Shown here: in pieces, positions 1 through 5,427 of the stretch
Position numbering within the stretch: position 1 is the stretch's first letter
Layout of the letters: each line of letters begins with the position of its first letter
Translations under genes and position numbers: made by a program
Assembly (NCBI GenBank): GCA_949283905.1
Contig: CASDUB010000138.1
Location: 1 to 5,427 of the forward strand
Direction: 5' to 3'
Source of the DNA: an uncultured Lachnospiraceae bacterium
GTDB taxonomy: Bacteria; Bacillota; Clostridia; Lachnospirales; Lachnospiraceae
Length of the DNA stretch: 5,427 bases
The notes under the pieces: model-generated
What the model saw: the letters and a program-made list of their open reading frames with translations, nothing else
What the model was told of the DNA's origin: nothing
Databases searched by the model: none

Positions 1-139
1 ATATCCTCATCACGGAGCGGTAGCTTTTGATCATGTCGGAAAATATATGTTTGAAGTATTTAAATTCCTCGGAATAAAAGATATAGCTTATAATCAGCCG
101 AATAGTCTTCCGTATCCGACGGAAAATCCGTTCGCTTAA
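1..139 (+). CDS. C-terminal end of a probable L-fucose/L-arabinose-type sugar isomerase (5' truncated)
   Basis: The window opens inside a gene. Reading from base 2, about 45 sense codons run without a stop to the TAA at 137-139. The tail starts YPHHGAVAFDHVGKY, continues with an amphipathic stretch (FEVFKFLGIKDI), and ends in a proline-rich tail (NQPNSLPYPTENPFA). A His-His-containing strand followed by a helix and a 'LGI' turn resembles the C-terminal domain of L-fucose/L-arabinose isomerase-like proteins, which interconvert an aldose and a ketose in the cytoplasm. The next gene, 24 nt downstream, is a xylulokinase-type kinase, which fits an isomerase-kinase pair. Only the tail is visible and no catalytic residues can be checked, so the family call is tentative. 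The coding status is much firmer, because the frame is open, ends just before a good ribosome binding site, and shares the codon style of the operon. Another TIM-barrel or sugar-processing enzyme remains possible. Confidence 0.55.
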   Translation, partial: YPHHGAVAFDHVGKYMFEVFKFLGIKDIAYNQPNSLPYPTENPFA

Positions 140-163
140 TAATCAGGTTATATAGGAGAAATT

Positions 164-1270
164 ATGTATTACATAGGTATTGATCTTGGAACTTCATCAG
201 TAAAATCGCTGTTAATGAAAGAAGATGGAACTATCGTTAAAACAGCCGGTTTTGAATATCCTATTTACTTTCCGAAGTCAGGATGGTCTGAACAGGATCC
301 TGAGGATTGGTTTGAACAGACGATAAATAGTCTTAAAGCTCTTACAGAAGATATAAATAAGAATGAAATTGAGGGTATTTCATTTGGAGGGCAGATGCAT
401 GGACTTGTTACGTTAGATGAAAATGACAATGTAATAAGGAAAGCAATATTGTGGAATGACGGAAGAGCGGAAAAGGAAACAGAATATTTGAACAGTGAAA
501 TAGGTCGTGAAGTTTTGTCTGAGAATACTGCAAATATTGCGTTTGCGGGATTCACAGCGCCTAAGATCTTATGGATGAGGAAAAATGAACCTGAAAATTT
601 CAAAAAAATAAAAAAAATAATGCTTCCAAAGGATTATTTGATCTATAGATTATCAGGATCTTTTGCTACTGATATGTCAGATGCTTCAGGAACGCTTTTG
701 CTTGATGTTAAGAACAGATGCTGGTCGAAAAAAATGCTCGATATCTGTGGTGTAAGAGAAGAGCAGCTGTCAAAGCTTTATGAAAGTTACGAAGCAGTAG
801 GAACTTTAAAGGAAGATATCGCAAAAATAATAGGATTTCCCGACAATGTAAAAGTGATTGCCGGCGCGGGAGATAATGCGGCAGCAGCAGTAGGAACAGG
901 AACTGTAGGTGAGGGAGGCTGCAACATTTCTCTTGGGACTTCAGGAACGGTTTTTATTTCAAGTAAAAATTTCCGTGTAGATAAAAATAACGCGCTTCAT
1001 TCTTTTGCTCATGCGGACGGATATTATCATCTGATGGGATGTATGCTCAGCGCGGCTTCATGCAATAAATGGTGGTCTGACGATATCCTTAAAACAGTCG
1101 ATTATGCAGCGGAACAGAAGAATATTGAAAAGCTTGGAGAAAATGATGTGTTTTTCCTTCCGTATCTTATGGGAGAACGGTCGCCTCATAATGATCCAAA
1201 TGCGAAAGCAGCTTTTATCGGAATGCGTATGGATACAACAAGAGAAGAAATGACCCAGGCGGTACTTTAA
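164..1270 (+). CDS. Truncated xylulokinase N-terminal product, as translated from the given sequence
   Basis: If the TAA at 1268-1270 is real, this 368-residue polypeptide is what ribosomes would make from the kinase gene. It holds the whole first actin-like domain and the start of the second: the N-terminal phosphate loop, the sugar-binding motifs FGGQMHG and WNDGR, catalytic Asp237, and the LGTSGT phosphate motif. It stops right after TQAVL and lacks the CGGGAKS adenosine-binding segment and the last helices, about 117 residues. FGGY kinases close two domains around ATP, so loss of this region is expected to abolish activity and probably folding. This entry is the expressed part of the interrupted gene listed at 164-1621, not an additional gene. 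Confidence 0.5.
   Translation: MYYIGIDLGTSSVKSLLMKEDGTIVKTAGFEYPIYFPKSGWSEQDPEDWFEQTINSLKALTEDINKNEIEGISFGGQMHGLVTLDENDNVIRKAILWNDGRAEKETEYLNSEIGREVLSENTANIAFAGFTAPKILWMRKNEPENFKKIKKIMLPKDYLIYRLSGSFATDMSDASGTLLLDVKNRCWSKKMLDICGVREEQLSKLYESYEAVGTLKEDIAKIIGFPDNVKVIAGAGDNAAAAVGTGTVGEGGCNISLGTSGTVFISSKNFRVDKNNALHSFAHADGYYHLMGCMLSAASCNKWWSDDILKTVDYAAEQKNIEKLGENDVFFLPYLMGERSPHNDPNAKAAFIGMRMDTTREEMTQAVL
1268..1270 (+). other. In-frame nonsense codon (TAA) inside xylB
   Basis: The codons around the site read CAG GCG GTA CTT TAA GGC GTT GCT TTT, giving Q-A-V-L-stop-G-V-A-F. Xylulokinases, including E. coli XylB (recalled as ARAVLEGVGYAL), have Glu at the stop position. A single G-to-T change from GAA to TAA explains the difference, and the frame matches the family on both sides without any insertion or deletion. 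TAA is not a known recoding signal for selenocysteine (UGA) or pyrrolysine (UAG). The first downstream ATG in frame, at 1397, has no Shine-Dalgarno sequence before it, so restart is unlikely to produce a useful product. Confidence 0.9.
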
Positions 1271-1646
1271 GGCGTTGCTTTTGGACTCAGAGATTCGCTT
1301 GAAGTAGCAAGAAGTATAGGAATAGATATAAAAAAATCAAAAATCTGCGGCGGAGGAGCAAAAAGTAAGCTTTGGAAAAAAATCATAGCCAATGTCATGA
1401 ATATTACTTTAGAAGTTCCGGCTGTTGAAGAAGGACCGTCGCTGGGTGCGGCAATACTTGCAGCAGTCGGCTGTGGAAAATATAGAACAGTCGAAGAAGC
1501 TGCATCGAGAATCATAAAAATCAATGGAAGCATAGATCCTGATCCTGAACTTGTTGAGAAGTATGAAGAAAAATATAAGAAGTTTAGAAAGTATTATCCA
1601 TTACTTAAAGGATCCTTTTAGAAAATAATTAATATTTGGAGGATTT

Positions 1647-2279
1647 ATGAAAATCAATTCGATTTATGACGAAAAATTCAAAAAGTATGGAAATATTATT
1701 GAAGGATATGATGTAAAAGAACTTCTCGAAACCATGGAGAAAGTTACGCCTTTACCGGAAAAAGTTGTATACGTTCCGGAGCAAAAAGAACTTCAGGAAT
1801 TGAAAATCGCTAAAGAAATGTCAGACCGGCTGTTCGGAGGTATGCCGATACAGTTGGGATGGTGTAACGGACACAATACTAAATTAAACTGTTTTGAATA
1901 TCACAGAGACAGTGAGGTAAATATAGGAACAGAAGATTTTATACTTATTCTGGGATCGAGATCCAAGATAGATAAAGACTGGATGTTCGATACTAAAGAT
2001 GCTGAAGCTTTTTTTGTTCCCAAAGGTGTAATGGTAGAAGTGTATGCAACAACACTTCATTATGCTCCATGTTCAGTTAAGAAAGAATGTGGATTCAGAG
2101 TATTGGTTGTTCTTCCTAAAGGAACAAATCTTGAAAAGCCTGAATTCACATGTACAAATATTGAAGATACTCTCCTAACAGCACGAAACAAGTGGCTTCT
2201 TGCTCATCCGGAATCGGATGAAGCAAGAGGGGGTGCTGTAATAGGCCTAAAAGGTATCAATATTGACTTGATCGAATAA
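1647..2279 (+). CDS. DUF4867 family protein, cupin-like, possible sugar isomerase or epimerase
   Basis: This is a 210-residue soluble protein with no signal peptide or membrane segment. I recognise it as DUF4867 from GGMPIQLGWCNGHNTKLN (64-81), EYHRDSE (84-90), the ATTLHYAPC segment (134-142), and the RNKWLLAHPES motif near the C-terminus. The function of the family is not established. The layout fits a single cupin barrel. The stretch 76-103 resembles cupin motif 1, with H76, E84, H86 and E90 as candidate metal ligands followed by a Gly at 103. P125/G127 and H138 resemble cupin motif 2. D-lyxose isomerase and other cupin sugar isomerases use a similar three-His, one-Glu site, so an isomerase, epimerase or mutarotase role is a reasonable inference given the kinase upstream and the sugar oxidoreductases downstream. 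The start is ATG 1647, with TGGAGG at 1637-1642. The gene begins 25 nt after the kinase stop, in the same operon. The family call is fairly sure; the function is open. Confidence 0.82.
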   Translation: MKINSIYDEKFKKYGNIIEGYDVKELLETMEKVTPLPEKVVYVPEQKELQELKIAKEMSDRLFGGMPIQLGWCNGHNTKLNCFEYHRDSEVNIGTEDFILILGSRSKIDKDWMFDTKDAEAFFVPKGVMVEVYATTLHYAPCSVKKECGFRVLVVLPKGTNLEKPEFTCTNIEDTLLTARNKWLLAHPESDEARGGAVIGLKGINIDLIE

Positions 2280-2301
2280 GTTTGATCAGAAAGGTGGGTA
2301 T

Positions 2302-3438
2302 ATGAAAAAACTTAAATACGGTTTAGTCGGAGGAGGTCCGGGTTCGTTTATTGGTGTTGCTCATAGAAAAGCCATTAATATTGACGGTATGGCAGAACTT
2401 GTTGCCGGATGTTTTTCGCGAACAGTAGAGAAGTGCAAATCAACGGGAGAGGAATTGGGAATAGATCCGGAACGTTGTTATGCCAGCTATGAAGAAATGG
2501 CTAAAAAAGAAAGTGAAAGAGAAGACGGGATTGATTTTGTTGTAATTACAACTCCAAATGTAAGTCACTTCGCAATAGCGAAAGCATTTCTTAAAGCAGG
2601 CATTAATGTATCATGTGAAAAACCGCTTTGTTTAACAATAGAAGAAGCTGATGAAATAGAAAAACTCGTCAATGAAACAGGGCTTTTATTCCTTGTGACA
2701 TATACTTATGTGGGACATGTAACGGCTAAACATATCCGTGAGTATATCCGTTCGGGTAAATTAGGAAAAATCCGTGCCGTAGTAGGCGAGTATCCGCAGG
2801 GATGGCTTGCTTATGAAGGAGAAAACGGAGGAAAACAGGGTGCATGGCGCTGTGATCCAAGTCAGTCGGGGGGAACAAATTGTCTTGGGGACCTCGGAAC
2901 GCATGTTGAAAATGCCGTATCTATTATGACGGGTCTTAAGATTAAAAGAGTTTTAGCAAAAATGGATGTTGTAGTACCGGGAAGAGTTCTTGATGATAAT
3001 GATTATGTTATGGTGGAGTTTGAAGGCGGCGCAACAGGATTATATTGGACATCGCAGATCGCTATCGGACATGACAATGATCTTCAGATCCGTATATATG
3101 GAGAAAAAGGAAGCATTGAGTGGAGGCAGACAGAGTGCGAAAAAGTAACGATGATTTCAACTGACGGAACTATTTCTGAACTTCACAGAGGAAATCCGGG
3201 AATTGAAGAAAATGCGGCAAAATACGGAAGACTGCCGTCGGGTCATACGGAAGGCTGGCTTGAATCAATGGGTAATTTGTATCGTTCGTTCATCAATTGC
3301 ATCAATAAAAAGGCTGAAGGTGAATTTACGGAAGAGATGATCGATTATCCTACGATTAAAGACGGCGTCGAAGGAGTTAAATTCCTTCATGCATGTATCG
3401 AATCGTCAAAAAAAGGAAATATCTGGGTAGAAATATAA
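2302..3438 (+). CDS. Gfo/Idh/MocA family NAD(P)-dependent sugar oxidoreductase (first copy)
   Basis: This is a 378-residue cytoplasmic dehydrogenase that should oxidise or reduce a hydroxyl on a sugar, glycoside or cyclitol using NAD(P). The N-terminal Rossmann fold begins with the Gly-rich loop GGGPGSFIG (10-18). The family signature CEKPL (105-109) holds the catalytic Lys107. The C-terminal substrate domain has GGTNCLGDLGTHVEN, with Asp197 and His201 forming the classical Lys-Asp-His set of the family. The GGGPGxFIG form of the loop and the overall length recall the branch that includes glycoside 3-dehydrogenases of C-glycoside and 3-keto-glycoside pathways; that placement is by memory and not proven. 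The start is ATG 2302 after AAGGTGG (2291-2297), 22 nt beyond the DUF4867 stop. The next gene, a TIM-barrel isomerase/epimerase, starts 21 nt downstream, a common pairing for this family. The substrate and the direction of the reaction cannot be told from sequence. Confidence 0.93.
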   Translation: MKKLKYGLVGGGPGSFIGVAHRKAINIDGMAELVAGCFSRTVEKCKSTGEELGIDPERCYASYEEMAKKESEREDGIDFVVITTPNVSHFAIAKAFLKAGINVSCEKPLCLTIEEADEIEKLVNETGLLFLVTYTYVGHVTAKHIREYIRSGKLGKIRAVVGEYPQGWLAYEGENGGKQGAWRCDPSQSGGTNCLGDLGTHVENAVSIMTGLKIKRVLAKMDVVVPGRVLDDNDYVMVEFEGGATGLYWTSQIAIGHDNDLQIRIYGEKGSIEWRQTECEKVTMISTDGTISELHRGNPGIEENAAKYGRLPSGHTEGWLESMGNLYRSFINCINKKAEGEFTEEMIDYPTIKDGVEGVKFLHACIESSKKGNIWVEI

Positions 3439-3459
3439 TACGCTTGGGAGGAAAGAATT

Positions 3460-4446
3460 ATGTCAAGACCTATAACATTATGTACAGCGCAGTGGTCAGA
3501 TTTATCACTTGAAGAAATGTGTAAAGTTGCAAGTCAGATGGGATATGAAGGAATTGAAATGTCTACATCGGGAACATTTGATGTAGAAAAAGCCGTAAAA
3601 GATTCTTCTTATGTTCCATATGTAAAAGAAACCTTAAAAAAATACAACTTAAATAGCTGGGCGTTGGCAGCACATTTGCCAGGTCAGTGCGTATGCGATC
3701 TTTGGGATCCGCGTCTTGATGGATTTGCGCCGGACGAACTTGCAGGACAGCCGGAGAAAATAAGGGCATGGGCAAAAGAACAGCTTATTATGACGGCAAA
3801 GGCTGCAGAACTTATGGGAATCAAAGTAGTTACAGGTTTTATGGGTTCCCCTATTTTTAAATATTTTTATTCGTTTCCGCAGACATCTGAAGAGATGATT
3901 GACGCCGGATTCAAAGAGATTGTTGAAGTGTGGTCTCCAATTTTTGATGAATTTGATAAATGCGGTGTAAAATTTGCTCTTGAAGTTCATCCGGGAGAGA
4001 TCGCATTTGATTATCATACATTTAAAAGGCTTCTTAAGGAATTCAATTACAGAGAAACTCTCGGATGCAACTTTGATCCTAGCCATCTCTTGTGGCAGGG
4101 AATCAATCCGACGGTATTTCTTCATGATTTTATCGACAGAGTTTACCATGTTCATGCTAAAGATGTAAAAATGAATCTGACTGGATCAACAAGCGTTCTC
4201 GGTTCACATCTTACATTTGGAGATATGGAGCGTGGATGGAACTTTGTATCTCTCGGACATGGCGATGTTGACTTTGATGCTATCTGCAGAGTTCTTAATC
4301 AGGGCGGTTATACAGGACCTATTTCCGTTGAATGGGAAGATTCAGGAATGGAGAGAGTATATGGCGCAACAGAAGCTTGCGAGTACATAAAGAAATACAA
4401 CTTTGAAGCTTCTGATATCGCATTTGACAGCAATATGAAAAATTGA
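3460..4446 (+). CDS. Sugar phosphate isomerase/epimerase family TIM-barrel protein
   Basis: This is a 328-residue member of the xylose-isomerase-like TIM-barrel superfamily (AP endonuclease 2 fold), expected to be a cytoplasmic metal-dependent isomerase or epimerase of a keto sugar or glycoside. All four metal ligands known from the tagatose/psicose 3-epimerase type are in place: Glu175 in ALEVHPGE, Asp206 in NFDPSHLLW, His232 in HVHAKD, and Glu291 in SVEWED. His209 lies beside the metal site. It is longer than the usual 260-290 residues. The extra length lies mostly in a segment after the third strand (around 72-110, including HLPGQCVCD) and in the loops GFMGSPIFKYFYSFP (126-140) and STSVLGSHLTFGD. 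I recall this long form from other genomes, often beside Gfo/Idh/MocA enzymes. The start is ATG 3460 with GGGAGGA at 3446-3452. It sits between two oxidoreductase genes, which suggests it acts on the keto product of one of them. The family is sure; the reaction is inferred. Confidence 0.92.
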   Translation: MSRPITLCTAQWSDLSLEEMCKVASQMGYEGIEMSTSGTFDVEKAVKDSSYVPYVKETLKKYNLNSWALAAHLPGQCVCDLWDPRLDGFAPDELAGQPEKIRAWAKEQLIMTAKAAELMGIKVVTGFMGSPIFKYFYSFPQTSEEMIDAGFKEIVEVWSPIFDEFDKCGVKFALEVHPGEIAFDYHTFKRLLKEFNYRETLGCNFDPSHLLWQGINPTVFLHDFIDRVYHVHAKDVKMNLTGSTSVLGSHLTFGDMERGWNFVSLGHGDVDFDAICRVLNQGGYTGPISVEWEDSGMERVYGATEACEYIKKYNFEASDIAFDSNMKN

Positions 4447-4474
4447 TTATCAGTCAGAAAGAGGAGACGGTGTA

Positions 4475-5427
4475 ATGACAAGAATAAAAGTTGGAGTTAT
4501 CGGATGCGGAAATATCAGTCATACGTATCTTCCGAATTTATGCAAAAGATATGAGAATATTGAAGTAATTGCTGCATCCGATCGTATAAGATCAAGAGCG
4601 GAAGAAGCGGCAATGGAGAATAATATTCCGAAGGTATATGATACTGAACAGCTTTTAGCAGACCCGGAAATTCAAATCGTAGTGAATTTAACGAACCCAT
4701 CGGAACATTACGCTCTTAACAAACAGATCCTCAATGCGGGAAAGCATGTATATTGTGAAAAACCGATTGCAACGACTCTTGAGGAAGCAAATGAGCTTGC
4801 TGAACTGGCACATGCTAAAGGGCTTTACTGTACGGGAGCTCCTGACACATTTTTAGGAGCAGGACTTCAGACTGTCAGAAAACTTATAGATGACGGAAAG
4901 ATCGGACGTGTTACAGGCTTTACGGCAAATCTGTGCCAGCACGGAAGCGAGCTTTGGCATCCGAATCCTTATTTTTATTATCAAAAAGGCGCGGGACCAA
5001 TGCTTGATATGGGACCCTATTATATTCAGGGACTTGTATCTGTTATGGGATCGATTGATGAGATTTTTTGCTATTGCACATGTCCTACGCCAAAGAGGAT
5101 TATCCGTGACGAACCGTTTGATGTCGAGGTAGATACAACATATGCAGCAGTGATGAAATTTAAGTCGGGAGCTGTCGGAACGGTTACCGTTTCATATGAC
5201 ATATGGCAGTCAAAATTGCCGCATATGGAATTCTATGGCGATGACGGAGTTATATATGGCTCTGATCCGAATATGTTTGGCGGACCTGTTTATTTTTACG
5301 ATGGAAAAGCGCTGGAAGCGAGAATGAAGAAAAAAGAAGGTTTCCTGGCTAAGTTGTTGACAATGCATGGTCCGGAAAAAGAAGATTTCCTTCATGAAGT
5401 TCCGCTGACGCATGCAGTAGAAACGAA
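4475..5427 (+). CDS. Second Gfo/Idh/MocA family oxidoreductase (3' truncated by window edge)
   Basis: An open frame from ATG 4475 runs for 317 codons to the end of the window with no stop, so the C-terminus is missing; the family usually has 330-390 residues, so only a short piece is lost. The Rossmann nucleotide-binding loop is VGVIGCGNISHTYL near the N-terminus (classical GxGxxx). The signature CEKPIATTLEEA (94-105) contains catalytic Lys96. The substrate domain holds GAGPMLDMGPYYIQ, where Asp178 is kept but the position filled by His in the first copy is Tyr182. Tyr at this place is known in glucose-fructose oxidoreductase-like members. The ribosome binding site is GAGGAG at 4461-4466. The gene begins 28 nt after the TIM-barrel gene, in the same operon. 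It differs strongly from the first oxidoreductase in loop sequence and catalytic set, so it is not a recent duplicate; the two probably act on different substrates or in opposite directions. The substrate is unknown. Confidence 0.92.
   Translation, partial: MTRIKVGVIGCGNISHTYLPNLCKRYENIEVIAASDRIRSRAEEAAMENNIPKVYDTEQLLADPEIQIVVNLTNPSEHYALNKQILNAGKHVYCEKPIATTLEEANELAELAHAKGLYCTGAPDTFLGAGLQTVRKLIDDGKIGRVTGFTANLCQHGSELWHPNPYFYYQKGAGPMLDMGPYYIQGLVSVMGSIDEIFCYCTCPTPKRIIRDEPFDVEVDTTYAAVMKFKSGAVGTVTVSYDIWQSKLPHMEFYGDDGVIYGSDPNMFGGPVYFYDGKALEARMKKKEGFLAKLLTMHGPEKEDFLHEVPLTHAVET

Larger units (their letters stand above)
164..1621 (+). pseudogene. xylB: Xylulokinase (FGGY family), interrupted by an in-frame TAA
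   Basis: This encodes an FGGY-family carbohydrate kinase of the D-xylulokinase type, a cytoplasmic enzyme that phosphorylates D-xylulose (or a similar ketose) with ATP to feed the pentose phosphate pathway. Ignoring one stop, the frame gives 485 residues, the usual family length. Visible motifs are the N-terminal phosphate loop GIDLGTSSVK (5-14, with Asp7), FGGQMHG (74-80), the xylulokinase-like LWNDGR (96-101), LPKDYL and DMSDASGT in the middle, GAGDNAAAAVG with the likely catalytic Asp237, LGTSGT (257-262), and PYLMGERSPHN. After the stop come the adenosine-binding CGGGAKS (near 395-401) and EEGPSLGAA. The similarity to E. coli XylB is easy to follow by eye from end to end. The start is ATG 164, preceded by AGGAGAA at 154-160. 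Codon 369 (1268-1270) is TAA where xylulokinases have Glu in AVLEGV, so as written the protein loses its ATP-binding C-terminal part and should be inactive. A sequencing error is a real alternative, in which case this is an intact xylB. Sugar specificity within the FGGY family (xylulose versus another ketose) is inferred. Confidence 0.9.

Noticed and set aside
140..163. Internal promoter or catabolite-responsive element before the kinase
   Set aside because: The 24-nt gap holds the ribosome binding site and little else. No convincing -35/-10 pair or cre-like palindrome is present, and the other gaps (21-28 nt) are similar, so co-transcription from further left is more likely.
265..603. Antisense open frame of 112 codons
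   Set aside because: It is opposite the kinase N-terminal half, where conserved FGGY motifs establish the + strand as coding; no family resemblance was seen.
1268..1270. Programmed readthrough or recoding of the internal stop
   Set aside because: The codon is TAA, not the UGA or UAG used for selenocysteine or pyrrolysine, and no recoding structure was evident downstream. Mutation or sequencing error is simpler.
1267..1533. Antisense open frame of 88 codons covering the kinase stop
   Set aside because: I considered whether the region after the TAA could be a different gene on the other strand. The + strand keeps CGGGAKS and other kinase motifs in frame, so the antisense frame is a shadow.
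1397..1621. A separate 74-codon gene starting at ATG 1397
   Set aside because: It is in the same frame as the kinase and encodes its C-terminus (EEGPSLGAA and following). No Shine-Dalgarno sequence precedes ATG 1397, so it is the tail of the interrupted gene and not an independent gene.
3649..4155. Antisense open frame of 168 codons
   Set aside because: It lies wholly opposite the well-supported TIM-barrel gene, has no recognisable motif, and has the odd composition of a shadow frame.
4890..5132. + strand open frame of 80 codons inside the last gene
   Set aside because: It is out of frame with the second oxidoreductase, whose EKP and LDMG motifs are continuous across this stretch.

Overview
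The window is a stretch of a carbohydrate-catabolism operon on the + strand, probably from an anaerobic gut or rumen Firmicute (Clostridia, most likely Lachnospiraceae). The evidence is AT-rich DNA, strong AGGAG-type ribosome binding sites before almost every gene, tight 21-28 nt spacing, and a DUF4867-type protein that I associate mainly with this group. The taxonomic call is inference from style and gene content, not from a marker gene.

Layout, left to right: (1) the last ~45 codons of a gene that looks like an L-fucose/L-arabinose-type sugar isomerase; (2) a full-length FGGY carbohydrate kinase of the D-xylulokinase type (xylB), 164-1621, interrupted by one in-frame TAA at 1268-1270; (3) a 210-residue DUF4867-family, cupin-like protein; (4) a Gfo/Idh/MocA NAD(P)-dependent sugar oxidoreductase; (5) a xylose-isomerase-like TIM-barrel sugar isomerase/epimerase with all four expected metal ligands; (6) a second, distinct Gfo/Idh/MocA oxidoreductase that runs off the right edge without a stop (4475-5427). 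There is no non-coding stretch longer than 28 bases, and I see no internal terminator, RNA gene, insertion sequence or CRISPR array.

How the genes may work together: an isomerase plus xylulokinase pair is the standard way to turn a free aldose into a ketose phosphate. The oxidoreductase - TIM-barrel - oxidoreductase block resembles systems that oxidise a sugar or glycoside (often at C3), epimerise, isomerise or eliminate the keto intermediate, and reduce it again (E. coli YcjS/YcjR/YcjQ, and the levoglucosan and C-glycoside pathways). The DUF4867 protein lies between the two blocks and has candidate cupin metal ligands, so it may be an uncharacterised sugar isomerase, epimerase or mutarotase. 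A rare-sugar or glycoside pathway is therefore plausible; the substrate cannot be read from the sequence.

The most concrete anomaly is the nonsense codon in the kinase. It replaces a Glu conserved in xylulokinases, and the reading frame is intact on both sides. This is either a recent point mutation (pseudogene) or a base-call error.
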